A DNA stretch of 64,000 bases from Peptoclostridium acidaminophilum DSM 3953 (GTDB taxonomy: Bacteria; Bacillota; Clostridia; Peptostreptococcales; Peptostreptococcaceae): the NCBI RefSeq assembly GCF_000597865.1, contig NZ_CP007453.1, positions 124,001 through 188,000 on the forward strand, written 5' to 3'. Numbering within the stretch: position 1 is the first letter of the stretch; every line of letters begins with the position of its first letter. The notes under the pieces were generated by a model. The model saw only the letters and a list, made by a program, of their open reading frames with translations, had not been told where the DNA came from and searched no databases. Shown piece after piece: positions 8,898-19,698 of the stretch. The position numbers and the translations under genes were made by a program.

Positions 8898-9122
8898 ATG
8901 CTAAAAAACAACATTGAAAAAGATATCAAAATAAAATGTGTTGAAGCTGATATAACACAATCTGCTTTGGCCGAAAAAATAGGAAAAACCGTACAGTATG
9001 TGAATCGTATCGTGAAGAAAGATGAGGGTGTTATAAATAAAACCTTTCTTCAAATGATGGAAGGATTAGGTTATGACATAAGACTCACCTATGAAAAACG
9101 GGAGGAGAATATCGATGAATAA
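8898..9122 (+). CDS. Small XRE-type HTH protein, possible controller of the restriction operon
   Basis: This 74-residue protein is almost entirely one helix-turn-helix domain. Residues 18-40 (ITQSALAEKIGKTVQYVNRI) form the classic helix-turn-helix of the XRE family. It has a strong GGAGGGGGGG-type ribosome site. It overlaps the start of hsdM by eight bases, so it is in the same operon. Small XRE proteins in this position often delay or limit expression of the nuclease subunit, like the C proteins of type II systems. That role here is inferred from position only. Confidence 0.75.
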   Translation: MLKNNIEKDIKIKCVEADITQSALAEKIGKTVQYVNRIVKKDEGVINKTFLQMMEGLGYDIRLTYEKREENIDE

Positions 9123-11871
9123 ACAGCAACTGGCTTCTACAATTTGGCAATCAGCAAATCAGATGCGTTCCAAGATAGAGGCAAATGAATACAAGGATTA
9201 CATCCTAGGTTTTATGTTTTATAAGTACATTTCAGAACGCGAAATTCAGTTTTTGAAAGACGAAGGTTATACAGATGTGGATATAAAAAAAGTAAACGAG
9301 AAGGATGTTCAATTGGCACAGCACATTCGCCAGAATATTGGATACTTTATCTCATATAACAATCTGTTCTCTACATGGCTTGAAAAGGGCGATGATTTTA
9401 ATATCGCCAATGTTCGTGATGCTCTGAATGCATTTGACTTAAACATAGAGGAGACTTACAAGAAGATTTTTGAGAACATCTTTAAGACCCTTCAGTCTGG
9501 TCTTTCTAAATTGGGTGATACAGCTCAAAAGCAGACTAAGTCAGTAAAGAGTTTGCTAAAGCTAATTCGACGAATTCCTATGGATGGAAAGCAGGATTAT
9601 GATATTCTAGGATTTATTTATGAATATCTTATCAGCATGTTTGCAGCCAATGCAGGAAAAAAGGCTGGGGAATTCTACACCCCGCATGAGGTGTCAATTT
9701 TGATGTCTGAAATAATAGCTGAAAATTTAAAGCACAAAAAACACATTAGAATCTATGATCCAACATCTGGTTCAGGGTCTCTACTCATCAATATAGGTAC
9801 CTCTATTAGTCGATTTATCTCTGGTGAGAATAAGGTTGATTACTATGCACAGGAGTTGAAGGAAAACACATATAACCTTACTCGTATGAATTTGGTTATG
9901 CGGGGTATCAACCCTGCAAACATTAATGTGCGAAATGGAGATACTTTAGAGGATGACTGGCCGTTTTTTGAAAATGACCAAAATAGAGAGCAGACTTATC
10001 AGCTAGTTAAGGTGGATGCAGTAGTTTCAAATCCGCCGTATTCTCAAAAATGGCACCCAAAAGATAAAGAATACGACCCTCGATATAAAGAATTTGGTAT
10101 AGCTCCTAAAGCAAAGGCAGACTATGCATTCTTGCTACATGAACTATATCACTTAGAAGATGATGGTATTATGACTATTGTTTTACCACATGGTGTATTA
10201 TTCCGGGGTGGTGAAGAAGGTAAAATCAGAGAAACTCTTATCGAAAGAAATCATATAGAGGCCATCATCGGTTTGCCTGCAAACATATTCTTTGGAACAT
10301 CTATTTCTACAGTTGTTATAGTGTTGAAAAAAACACGTAAAGATTCTGATGTGATGATTATTGACGCTTCAAAAGGATTTGAAAAAGCAGGAAAAAACAA
10401 CAAGCTTCGTGCCTGTGATATTAAAAAGATTGCAGATACGGTGAGGCTCAGACAGCCTATTGAAAAATATGCAGCTCTTGTGACTAAAAATAAAATTCGT
10501 GAAAAAGAATACAACCTAAACATTCCCAGATACCTGGATTCTTCTGATGATCCAGAAACTTGGGATATTCGGGCGACCATGTTTGGTGGCATTCCGATGC
10601 ACGAAGCCGCATTACTTAACGAGTATTGGGATATATTCCCTGGTCTTTTTGATGCACTATTCAAAGAGATGTCTGAAGGTTATTTAATGATTCCATTCGA
10701 GGACATCAAAGCTGTCGCACTTGAGGTCCCTTCCATCAAAGAATACAGACAGGCTTTTACTGCGAGTTTTGATGGTTTTTATAAATCCTTGTATGAGTCA
10801 CTTATCGAAGATATTTTGGATGTAAACGCACAAAGCAAAAAGGATGAAGTTTGTCAAGATATTTTCAATCGAATTTCAAAGGTCAAACTCTTGGATAAAT
10901 ATAAAGCCTACCAGATCTTATCAGAAGATTGGGACGTTATTTCGGCTGATTTGGAAATGATACAGAGTGAAGGGTTTGAAGCGATTTTTAAAGTTGACCC
11001 AAATATGGTTATAAAAAAGAAAGCAGACGACGATGATGAAGTGCCAGAAGTACAGGAAGGCTGGAAAGGCCGTATTCTTCCTTTTGAATTAGTTCAGCAA
11101 GAAATACACATAGATGAACTGAATGAGATTCACGCTATTGAAAATCGTTTGCATGAAATCACCGCTATCTATGCTGAAATTTTAGATTCGTTGGAAGATG
11201 ACGAACTGGAAGGTAGCACAGTGAATGAAGAAAAGGATTTTTTTGTTGCGAAGGAAGTTAAAATTTTTGTAGCGGAGGCCTTAAAAGACGTAGATAGCCC
11301 GGAAATTACAGCTCTTGAAAAATATCTAACGCTTTCAAAAAAGAATGATAAGTTGGATTATATTGCCACAACCAAAATGGTTGAATGGAATAAGATGACT
11401 GTAAATAAGGACGGCACTTTTAGCAAAGCTGCTATTAACAGTCGCATTGCACAATTGCAGATGGAATACGATTTTCCTGAGAATTCTTTTGAGGCAAAGA
11501 TGAAGCAAGTGCTAATGTTGATGGATGAAGAAACACAGAGCAAACGTGAATTCCGAATCAAAAAGGATGAACTCCATCAAAAAACAAAAGAAACTATTGA
11601 ACACATGAATGAAGACACTGCATTGCGACTTTTGGATTTAAAATGGATTGAACCGCTGGTAAGTGGAATATTCCAGTTGCCAGAAGACATGATTTATCAA
11701 ATGATTTCCAAAATCATCACACTGAATAATAAATATGCTACGACGTTTGCAGATATTGAAGAAGGTATAATTGATACTAACGAAACCTTGTATAAGATGC
11801 TTGGTGATCTTACCGGAAGTGCAGTTGATATGGAAGGATTGGAAGAACTAAGAAAAAGTCTGGAGGTTTAA
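9115..11871 (+). CDS. hsdM: Type I restriction-modification methyltransferase subunit
   Basis: This is the N6-adenine methyltransferase subunit of a type I restriction system. The N-terminal HsdM helical domain is followed by GEFYTPHEVS (about residue 185), the SAM-binding region (YDPTSGSGSLLINIG) and the catalytic NPPYSQKW (about residue 305). At 918 residues it is far longer than the usual 500 or so. The extra 400 C-terminal residues are charged and helical with coiled-coil character, a variant seen in other Firmicutes. The ATG at 9115 has GGGAGGAG upstream. It works with HsdS for methylation and with HsdR for cleavage. HsdR is broken here, so the system is probably methylation-only. Confidence 0.95.
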   Translation: MNKQQLASTIWQSANQMRSKIEANEYKDYILGFMFYKYISEREIQFLKDEGYTDVDIKKVNEKDVQLAQHIRQNIGYFISYNNLFSTWLEKGDDFNIANVRDALNAFDLNIEETYKKIFENIFKTLQSGLSKLGDTAQKQTKSVKSLLKLIRRIPMDGKQDYDILGFIYEYLISMFAANAGKKAGEFYTPHEVSILMSEIIAENLKHKKHIRIYDPTSGSGSLLINIGTSISRFISGENKVDYYAQELKENTYNLTRMNLVMRGINPANINVRNGDTLEDDWPFFENDQNREQTYQLVKVDAVVSNPPYSQKWHPKDKEYDPRYKEFGIAPKAKADYAFLLHELYHLEDDGIMTIVLPHGVLFRGGEEGKIRETLIERNHIEAIIGLPANIFFGTSISTVVIVLKKTRKDSDVMIIDASKGFEKAGKNNKLRACDIKKIADTVRLRQPIEKYAALVTKNKIREKEYNLNIPRYLDSSDDPETWDIRATMFGGIPMHEAALLNEYWDIFPGLFDALFKEMSEGYLMIPFEDIKAVALEVPSIKEYRQAFTASFDGFYKSLYESLIEDILDVNAQSKKDEVCQDIFNRISKVKLLDKYKAYQILSEDWDVISADLEMIQSEGFEAIFKVDPNMVIKKKADDDDEVPEVQEGWKGRILPFELVQQEIHIDELNEIHAIENRLHEITAIYAEILDSLEDDELEGSTVNEEKDFFVAKEVKIFVAEALKDVDSPEITALEKYLTLSKKNDKLDYIATTKMVEWNKMTVNKDGTFSKAAINSRIAQLQMEYDFPENSFEAKMKQVLMLMDEETQSKREFRIKKDELHQKTKETIEHMNEDTALRLLDLKWIEPLVSGIFQLPEDMIYQMISKIITLNNKYATTFADIEEGIIDTNETLYKMLGDLTGSAVDMEGLEELRKSLEV

Positions 11872-11873
11872 GT

Positions 11874-13070
11874 ATGGATAAAGAAAAACTTATACCCAGT
11901 CTTAGATTTTCCGGATATAAAGATGTTTGGGAACAGCGTAAGATTGGTGAGTGCTTTAAAGAACGAACCGAAAATATGCCAGATGGTGAGCTACTTTCAG
12001 TTACAATAAATTCTGGTATAAAAAAATTTGCAGAACTTGGTCGCCATGACAATTCTAATGAAGATAAGTCAAAATACAAAAAAGTATGTGTTGGAGATAT
12101 AGCTTACAATTCTATGAGGATGTGGCAAGGTGCAAGTGGCTATTCACCTTATGAGGGTATTGTAAGTCCCGCATATACGGTGCTTTCACCAAATGAAAAA
12201 GTTGATTCGAAATGTGTTTCATACCTTTTTAAGAACCTAGATATGATTCATACTTTTCAAATTAATTCTCAAGGAATAACCTCTGATACCTGGAATTTGA
12301 AATATCCTGCTTTGAGTGAAATATATATAAATCTAGCTAAAGATATTAAAGAGCAAAAGGAAATAGCCGCATATTTCTCCAACCTCGATACTCTTATCAC
12401 CCTACTTCAGAAAGAGTATGATAAGTTACAAACTATAAAAAAAGCCATGTTGGAAAAAATGTTTCCCCAAAAAGGAATAAATATTCCTGAAATTCGATTT
12501 GAGGGGTTTACCGAACCTTGGGAACGGCGTAATGTTGGAGAAGTTACAGAAGAATTGGACCAATATACCACACTTCAATCGGGATTTCCGTTGCTTACAT
12601 CCTCAAGAAGTGGGCTGATGATGCAAAATGAATACCGTGATAATACTTCTACGGATAATCAAGATACGTTATTTAGCATTGTGCCATTGGCGGCTTGCAC
12701 ATATCGCCACATGAGTGACGATGATATTTTTCATTTTAATATCAATGAAATTGTTGAAAATGGGCTTGTAAGCCGTGAATATCCTGTTTTTAAAGCTTCA
12801 AAGGATAATAATCTATTTACAATCATTCAGTACTTGAATTCTAGCCCAGAATTCAGAGCTTTTTGTAGAGAGCAAAAAATGGGGGGAACTCGGACAAGGT
12901 TATATTACAAGAGCCTTTGTAGATTTGAGCTATTGCTTCCGACTGAAAAAGAACAGGATCAAATCGCTTCCTTTATCAAACATCTCGACAATCTTATCAC
13001 CCTTCATCAGCGTAAAATCGATAAGTTGAAAAATATCAAAGCGGGTTGCTTAGAAAAAATGTTTGTTTAA
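11874..13070 (+). CDS. hsdS: Type I restriction-modification specificity subunit
   Basis: This subunit of 398 residues chooses the DNA site. It shows the expected pseudo-repeat. A first target-recognition domain follows LRFSGYKDVWEQRKIGE and ends in a conserved helix (ISNLDTLITLLQKEYDKL-like, residues about 165-190). A second begins IRFEGFTEPWERRNVGE and ends in a similar helix (HLDNLITLHQRKIDKLKNIK). The two spacer helices set the gap of a bipartite target. It starts two bases after the hsdM stop and is followed by hsdR. No inverted second hsdS copy for phase variation is present in the window. Confidence 0.95.
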   Translation: MDKEKLIPSLRFSGYKDVWEQRKIGECFKERTENMPDGELLSVTINSGIKKFAELGRHDNSNEDKSKYKKVCVGDIAYNSMRMWQGASGYSPYEGIVSPAYTVLSPNEKVDSKCVSYLFKNLDMIHTFQINSQGITSDTWNLKYPALSEIYINLAKDIKEQKEIAAYFSNLDTLITLLQKEYDKLQTIKKAMLEKMFPQKGINIPEIRFEGFTEPWERRNVGEVTEELDQYTTLQSGFPLLTSSRSGLMMQNEYRDNTSTDNQDTLFSIVPLAACTYRHMSDDDIFHFNINEIVENGLVSREYPVFKASKDNNLFTIIQYLNSSPEFRAFCREQKMGGTRTRLYYKSLCRFELLLPTEKEQDQIASFIKHLDNLITLHQRKIDKLKNIKAGCLEKMFV

Positions 13071-13088
13071 ATTTGGGAGGTGGTTGAT

Positions 13089-14419
13089 ATGTCTGAAATT
13101 ATATATACAGAAGAAAAAGAATTTGAAGAGGCCGTCATAAAAACCCTAATTGAATATGGTTGGGAACCGGATGTTATACAGTATCCAACTGAAGAAGATT
13201 TGATTCAAAACTGGGCAGATATTCTTTTTAATAATAACAAGCAGAATACACGTTTGAATGATTGCCCTCTGACCGCAGGTGAAATGGATCAGATTATAAA
13301 CCAGGTAAAGGCTCTACCGTCACCACTACGCCTGAATGAATTTATCAACGGCAGAAGTGTTTCAATCACTCGTGATAACCCTGAAGACCAACTTCACCTT
13401 GGCAAAGAGGTTAGTTTAAAAATCTATGATCGCCAAGAAATTGCTTTAGGCCAAAGCCGTTACCAAATCGCACAGCAGCCACAATTCAAGACTAAGTCGC
13501 CCATTCTTAACAATAGACGAGGGGATTTATTGTTGCTTATCAATGGTATGCCGGTAATTCATCTAGAGCTAAAGCGCAGTTGTATCCCGGTCAGTGAAGC
13601 ATACAATCAAATAGAGAAATATTCGCATGAAGGTGCATTCCGTGGAATCTTTTCTATGGTACAGATTTTTGTAGCTATGCAGCCAAATGAATCAGTTTAT
13701 TTTGCCAATCCAGGCGAAGACGGCGTGTTTAATAAGGCTTTCTACTTTCATTGGGCTGACTTTAATAATAATCTCATCAATGATTGGCATACTTTCGTGC
13801 ATAGGTTTTTGTCTATTCCTATGGCACATATGTTAATTGGTTTCTATACTATTGCTGATACTGACGATGGAATTCTTAAGGTAATGCGTAGCTATCAGTA
13901 TTATGCGGCTGTTTCTATTGCTAACATTGTTGCAGATAAGAAAAACCACTGGGATGGCGATAAGCAGCTTGGAGGACATATTTGGCATACAACGGGCAGC
14001 GGAAAAACCATGACCAGTTTTAAGGCGGCACAGCTTATCGCAAGCAACCATGATGCTGAGAAGGTAGTGTTCTTGGTTGATCGCAAAGAACTAGGAATTC
14101 AATCATTAAAAGAGTATCGTTCTTTCAAGTCGGAACATGAATCAGTACAGGCAACTGAAAACACAACAATTCTGATTTCTAAATTGAAAAGTGATGATCT
14201 TGATAATACGTTAATTGTTACTTCTATTCAGAAACTTAGCAATATTACTGCAGAGGCTATGGATCTAAATGAAGCGGATCTCAAAGCTATTCAGAAAAAA
14301 CGTATGGTCATCATTATTGACGAATGTCATCGCTCTACTTTTGGAGATATGTTGATTGACATCAAGAATACTTTTAAAAATGCTATTATTTTTGGTTTCA
14401 CAGGAACACCCATTCAGGA
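13089..14419 (+). pseudogene. hsdR: Type I restriction endonuclease, N-terminal part, cut by an IS21 element
   Basis: These 443 codons hold the nuclease domain (GDLLLLINGMPVIHLELKRS, the D...E-x-K signature, residues about 145-165). They also hold the first half of the helicase motor: Walker A (HTTGSGKTMT), the DECH box (IIIDECHRS) and motif III (GFTGTPIQ). The frame then runs into the insertion and stops 45 bases later at 14465. The ATG at 13089 is preferred over a GTG at 13080 because GGGAGGTGG lies just ahead of it. Without the second half the motor cannot translocate DNA, so restriction should be off. Confidence 0.93.
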
Positions 14420-14536
14420 TGTGAATGCTAGTATAAGAGTGAGCCATTTAGTGCCTTTGTGCTAACCAAAAAGTGAGCCACTTTTCAAAAAACCTGTATA
14501 CTAATCTCAAAGATTAGTGCAGGGAGGATGAAAGGT

Positions 14537-16012
14537 GTGATCATTGACGTGGACATTTACCAAAAGATTAGAGAAATGAGTACAATCCAGGGTATGTCTC
14601 AAAGGGCTATCGCTAAAACGCTCGGCATATCTCGCAATACCGTCAAAAAATATTGTGACGGTGACAGCGTTCCATGGGAACGCAAAGAATACAATCGTAA
14701 GGCAGACATTCTGACTGACGATGTATTAAAGTTCATTCTTCATTGCCTTGAGGAAGACAAATCCGAAAATATAAACAAACAGCAGCATACTGCAAGGCGC
14801 ATATATCAACGGCTTGTAACTGAAAAACAGTTTGCCGGCGGCGAGTCAACAGTAAGATTGGCTGTAAAAAGGATTAAAGGGAATATTCCCAAGTCATTTA
14901 TCCCATTGGAATTCGATCCGGGGGAAGCTCTCCAAATTGATTGGGGAGAAGCCACCGTGTATCTTGACGGGATTAAAAACAAAATCAATCTCTTTTGTGC
15001 AAGGCTATGCTTCAGTTGCGCAATTTTCGTAATGGCATTCAAGCACCAGAACGAGGAATCCTTCTTGGAAGGTCAACAGAAGGCATTTGAATTCTTTGGC
15101 GGTATTCCTCATAAAACAATATTTGATAATGCTAAAGTTGCAGTAAAAGAAGGCTTTGGCCAATACGCAAAGATTCAAAACAGGTACAAGGCCTTTAGCG
15201 CCCATTATGCATTTCAACCGTTGTTTTGCAACATTGCAAGCGGAAATGAAAAGGGCCTGGTTGAAAACCTTGTAGGATTTTCAAGAAGAAACTTCCTGGT
15301 TCCTGTTCCAAGGATAAAAAACTTATCAGAGCTGAATAGTTTACTATCAGAAAAATGCAACGAGTATAAGCAGCATATGATACAAGGACGTGAGGGAACT
15401 GTCGGTATGCGGCTCTTTCAAGAAGCATCATACTTCTACTCACTTCCAAAATACAGTTTTGATACAAGCAAAACTGCGATTGCAAAAGTAAATGAATACT
15501 CCACAGTAAGGTTTGATAAAAACAATTATTCAGTTCCGGCAACACTGATAGGCCAGGAAGCCACAATAAAGGCCTATGGCAACGAAATCAGAATACATCA
15601 CAAGTCTGCAGTCGTGGCATCCTATGACCGCATCTATGGTCCAGGGGGCTACACCAGCTATACTCTGGAGCACTACATGCCACTTCTGGAACGAAAGCCA
15701 CGCTCCGTATTCAACGCCAAACCTGTAAGGCAGGCTATTCAGAGAGACCTGCTTGAATGGGGAATGAAATTCCCAAATGCAAACAGGGATACTGTCAAAC
15801 TTCTTCGATTGTGCCTTGATTATGGCACTGACAGGATAATCGGCATTAAAAACCAAATACCTGCTACGGTAAGTCCCACAATCGACCTGGTACGAAGTTA
15901 CTTGGATGGTCCTGTATCAAACGGCGTAATATCGGTTGCAACGGATATCTCAGTTGATAATGTGGACCTATCGGCTTATGATGCCAAATTCAAAGTGGCG
16001 GTGAACGGATAA
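14537..16012 (+). CDS. istA: IS21-family transposase IstA
   Basis: This transposase of about 490 residues has an N-terminal helix-turn-helix (MSQRAIAKTLGISRNTVKKY) for end binding and an integrase-like DDE core. The core shows LQIDWGE, then IFDNAKVAV and the later glutamate region (NEKGLVENLVGFSRR). A C-terminal beta-barrel-like domain follows. The frame opens at 14528, but that ATG touches the GGAGG. A GTG at 14537, nine bases from it, is the better start. Its stop overlaps the istB start by one base. Confidence 0.92.
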   Translation: MIIDVDIYQKIREMSTIQGMSQRAIAKTLGISRNTVKKYCDGDSVPWERKEYNRKADILTDDVLKFILHCLEEDKSENINKQQHTARRIYQRLVTEKQFAGGESTVRLAVKRIKGNIPKSFIPLEFDPGEALQIDWGEATVYLDGIKNKINLFCARLCFSCAIFVMAFKHQNEESFLEGQQKAFEFFGGIPHKTIFDNAKVAVKEGFGQYAKIQNRYKAFSAHYAFQPLFCNIASGNEKGLVENLVGFSRRNFLVPVPRIKNLSELNSLLSEKCNEYKQHMIQGREGTVGMRLFQEASYFYSLPKYSFDTSKTAIAKVNEYSTVRFDKNNYSVPATLIGQEATIKAYGNEIRIHHKSAVVASYDRIYGPGGYTSYTLEHYMPLLERKPRSVFNAKPVRQAIQRDLLEWGMKFPNANRDTVKLLRLCLDYGTDRIIGIKNQIPATVSPTIDLVRSYLDGPVSNGVISVATDISVDNVDLSAYDAKFKVAVNG

Positions 16013-16755
16013 TGGGTGAAATAAACGTGAAGGCACAGTCTATTTCTCTTTACTGCAAGCAGCTCAAGCTCCCTACCTTTTGTGATTATGAAAATATGAT
16101 CCGTCAGATGGACACCAATATGAGCTATGAGGATTTCCTCCTTGCGCTACTAAGAGTTGAGAACGACCAGCGTCAGGAAAATAATCGCAAAAGGCGGATC
16201 AAAGCTGCAAAGTATCCATATTTGAAGACTCTTGATGAATTTGATACAAGCCGGCTTAAACATGTAAAAGAACCTTTTATTTTTGAGTTGTCTGAGTGCG
16301 ACTACATAGACAAACATCAAAACATTGTAATGATAGGGAATCCCGGAACAGGCAAGACGCATCTTGCAATAAGCCTTGGCTTGAAAGCCTGCACCCTCGG
16401 ATATTCCGTCAAGTTTTATAACGCCGCATCACTTGCAACTGAATTGGTCGAGGCCAGCGAGTACAAAAGGCTGGCAAAGCTTGAAAAACAGCTGTCTAAA
16501 GTTGATCTGCTAATACTAGATGAACTCTCATACCTAAGCTTTAACAGGCATCAGTCAGATCTGCTTTTCAAGGTAATCTCTGATCGATCCGAAAAAGGCA
16601 GCATCATAATAACCACAAATCTTGAATTCTCAAGATGGACAGAGCTTTTCGATAATCCAATAATGGTCGCAGCCCTAGTTGACAGAATAACATTCCGCTC
16701 CTATGTATTAAACATGAATGGCGATTCTTATCGAAAGGACAGCAACAGCAAATAA
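16012..16755 (+). CDS. istB: IS21-family helper ATPase IstB
   Basis: This 247-residue AAA+ ATPase is related to DnaC. It shows Walker A (GNPGTGKTH), Walker B (LLILDELSYL), sensor 1 (IITTNLEF) and an arginine-finger region near the end (LVDRITFRSYVLNM). It directs IstA to the target and is needed for transposition. The ATG at 16012 shares a base with the istA stop codon, so the two are translated together. It looks intact, so the element may still be mobile. Confidence 0.93.
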   Translation: MGEINVKAQSISLYCKQLKLPTFCDYENMIRQMDTNMSYEDFLLALLRVENDQRQENNRKRRIKAAKYPYLKTLDEFDTSRLKHVKEPFIFELSECDYIDKHQNIVMIGNPGTGKTHLAISLGLKACTLGYSVKFYNAASLATELVEASEYKRLAKLEKQLSKVDLLILDELSYLSFNRHQSDLLFKVISDRSEKGSIIITTNLEFSRWTELFDNPIMVAALVDRITFRSYVLNMNGDSYRKDSNSK

Positions 16756-16919
16756 AAGATGAATTAAGGGAAATGAAGGCTAAACCCAATTTCCCTTCTT
16801 TATTACAATAAGTGGCTCAAATATTCATTAGCACAAATATGAAAATGGTATACTTTTTCATTAGCACAGGTGGCTCAGAAATTCACTAGCGCCTGGCTCA
16901 AATATTCATTGACATTCAG

Positions 16920-19577
16920 ATTCAGGATTTAAATACCAAGAAAGACAGCACTACACCTACTATTTTTGGCGATGAAATCCATAGATATACTTTAGGCGAT
17001 GGAATTAGAGATAAGAATGTTCTTGGTTTTGACCCATATCTTGTTCGTATCTATGATGACAATGATTTGAGGGAACAAATTGCATTGGAAAAAGCAAAAG
17101 CATCTTCTCAGCAGGAAGCCATGAGTGACCCTAAAAAAAAGAAAATGTTTCTTAAATACATGGATTCATCACAGGTGAAAATGTATGGAGAGCTTGTTGA
17201 TGGTAAATGGATAAGTGGTATTGAGGATTACATTCCCAAAGAGCAGTATCAGACACCTGAATATAAAATGGGAATTATTACGGATATTAAAAAGAAATGG
17301 CCCTTGTACAGCCGAGACAGACAATTTCACGCTATTTTTGCGACCAGCAGTATTCCAGAAGCGGTAGAGTATTATCGTTTGATGGTAAAGGAAATGCCGG
17401 AACTAAAGATTACGGCTATGTTCGATCCGTCTATTGATAATGAGGGTGGAGGCTCTCTTGAAAAGGAAGACGGTATTGTGGAAATATTGGAGGCCTATAA
17501 CGACAAGTTCGCTCAATCTTTTTCCATTGCCTCTTACGATAAATTTCGTAAAGACGTTAGTTTGCGCTTAGCTCATAAAAAACCGTATGAATACTTGAAT
17601 AAAGATGATCAAGTTGATATTTTGATTGTTGTAAATCAAATGTTAACTGGCTTTGATTCTAAATGGGTGAATACGTTATATCTGGATAAAGTCATGGAAT
17701 ATGAGAATCTTATTCAGGCATTTTCAAGAACCAATCGTCTTTATGATATGGCAGAGAAACCGTTCGGAATTATTAAATACTACCGACGTCCTAACACAAT
17801 GGAGAAAAATATTGAAGCAGCGGTAAAAGCTTATTCAGGAGATGTTCCTACTGGTCTTTTTGTAGACAAGCTCCCAAACAACCTCAGACATATGAATACT
17901 CTATATTTGGGTATTGAGCAACTCTTTAAAAATGCTGGTATTGAAAGCTTTGAAAAGTTACCAGAGGATTCTGCTACAATAGCAAAATTTGCTAAAGATT
18001 TCAAATTGTTTGTAACGCATCTGGAAGCTGCGTTGATTCAGGGATTTGTATGGTCTAAAAAATTATATCCAGACGAGAATCAGGTTGAGGATCCTATAGA
18101 AGTAGCCCTTGATGAGATGACTTATTTGACCCTCCTTGGCAGATACAAAGAACTTTCAAGAGGCGGTGGAGGAGACCGAGGCGGAGATGTTCCATATGAG
18201 GTGGATATTCATATCACTGAATATGATACTGGAAAAATTGATGCGAACTATATGAATTCTAACTTTGACAAGTATGTCAAATTGATACAGGGCGATACTG
18301 ATCCTGAAATTGTGGCTGCGGCATTAAAAGAACTACATAGATCTTTTTCCATGTTATCTCAAGAAGAACAACGCTATGCTGAACGATTTGTACATGCTGT
18401 AGAGACTGGAAAAGCTAATTTAGTTCCTGGAAAAACTTTCAGACAGTATATTGCAGATTACATGAAGGCAGACGAATATGCCAGAATTAATCGTGTTGTT
18501 ACGCGACTTGGTTGTAGCTTTAATCTTCTTCGTGAATTGTTAGAGAGAAAAGTTAATAGTAGCACTCTTGATAATTATGGTAAATTCACAGAACTTAAAA
18601 ATTCGATAAATAAGATTAAAGCTAGAGAGTTTTTTAAGCTTGTTCTCAGAAACGAGTATGTTGAACTTAGATTACCATTATATTGTGAAGAGTATCTACG
18701 TTTCTTCTTGCTAAGTGGAGGACAAGATCAATACCTAAATGTGAGTAACGAAGAAATGCCTACTCAGCCAAAGGATAAGGGATCAGAATTGAATGCATCA
18801 ATTGCTGGTGTTGTCCTCACGGAAAAAGATTATGTTGGGAAAAAAATAGTTTCAACGGTAAAAAGTAAAACGCTGACCAACTGGTACTCTGAAAGTAAAG
18901 CAGTAGCAAGCATAGTAAAAACTGATTGTTTTGCCTATGTGGACAATAAGGTTTGTCTAGCATCTTCTCAGTATATTCAACGAACTGGCGATGGGAACCT
19001 TGAATTAACTGAGTATGCAAAAGATCATGAGGAAGAATGTTTCCTACAATTCATAGTGGATGAAAATGATGGAAAATTGCACTATGTGAAACTTCCCGCA
19101 GCAAAAGCGGATGTGACTTTCAATTACTATGATGAGATAAGTGAAGAATTACTTACACAATATGGACTGGTGAATGAAATGTCTAAAGAAATGCTGAAAG
19201 CTATTGGTGAATCAGAGTTTGGAGAGGCATTGACAAAACTTATGGACAAACGTATTTGTAATTATTCGGGTAGATTGTTGAAAAGTGTAACTGGATTGGA
19301 CATCAGAACCATCAGTAATATGAAAAAAGGTAAAAACCTTACTAAGCTAAATGTTATTTCTGCTTGTCTCGGAATTCATATTCCATATAGGGTAAGTGAC
19401 CGAATGTTGCAATTAGCAGATCTAAGTTTAAATATGACTTCGCCTGGTAAACTAGGTGCAGATAATGAAACTTATGATATGTTGCTACATCTTAAATGGG
19501 CTACTGATTACGGGGATGTGTATGATGAACTTAAAGTGCAAAGTTTAGACTATCTTATTCACCAGCCACCACTATAA
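16920..19577 (+). pseudogene. hsdR: Type I restriction endonuclease, C-terminal part, with an added HTH-like tail
   Basis: This fragment continues hsdR in the same frame from the repeated IQD codons (QDLNTKKDSTTPTIFGDE). It holds the later helicase motifs, including FATSSIPEAVEYY, VVNQMLTGFDSKWVNTLYLD and the motif VI run AFSRTNRL. It then has the usual C-terminal helical domain. A further 300 or so residues follow. Near the end a stretch at about 19245-19440 (YSGRLLKSVTGLDIRTISNM, then the LGIHIPYRVSDRMLQLA run) resembles an XRE-like HTH. Joined, the protein would be about 1325 residues, longer than the usual 1000-1100. No internal start with a good ribosome site was found, so the fragment is probably not translated. 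Confidence 0.9.
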
Positions 19578-19594
19578 GTAGATATTTTACTTAA

Positions 19595-19627
19595 TAGATC
19601 AGAGTTGCATTTCTGGTCTATTTTTTT
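19595..19627 (+). terminator. Rho-independent terminator of the restriction operon
   Basis: TAGATCAGA pairs with TTCTGGTCTA, including one G-T pair, followed by seven T. It lies 18 bases after the hsdR stop. Confidence 0.8.
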
Positions 19628-19698
19628 AAAAAAAATTTGATGAACTTAATTCATCGGATATTTATTTGTCATTAATTATAAAAGCGATTTTTATTCTC

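Larger units (their letters stand above)
14420..16914 (+). mobile_element. IS21-family insertion sequence inside hsdR
   Basis: The element carries istA and istB. Its ends read TGTGAATG on the left and CATTGACA on the right. Inside are repeated subterminal sites typical of IS21: about 14439-14453 and 14459-14481 on the left, and 16812-16834, 16870-16893 and 16894-16914 on the right, built on GTGGCTCA / TGAGCCAC with AGCAC. The target sequence ATTCAGGAT appears at 14412-14420 and again at 16920-16928. Five bases (TTCAG) lie between the right CA end and the repeat, so the exact right end is uncertain by a few bases. Confidence 0.88.
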
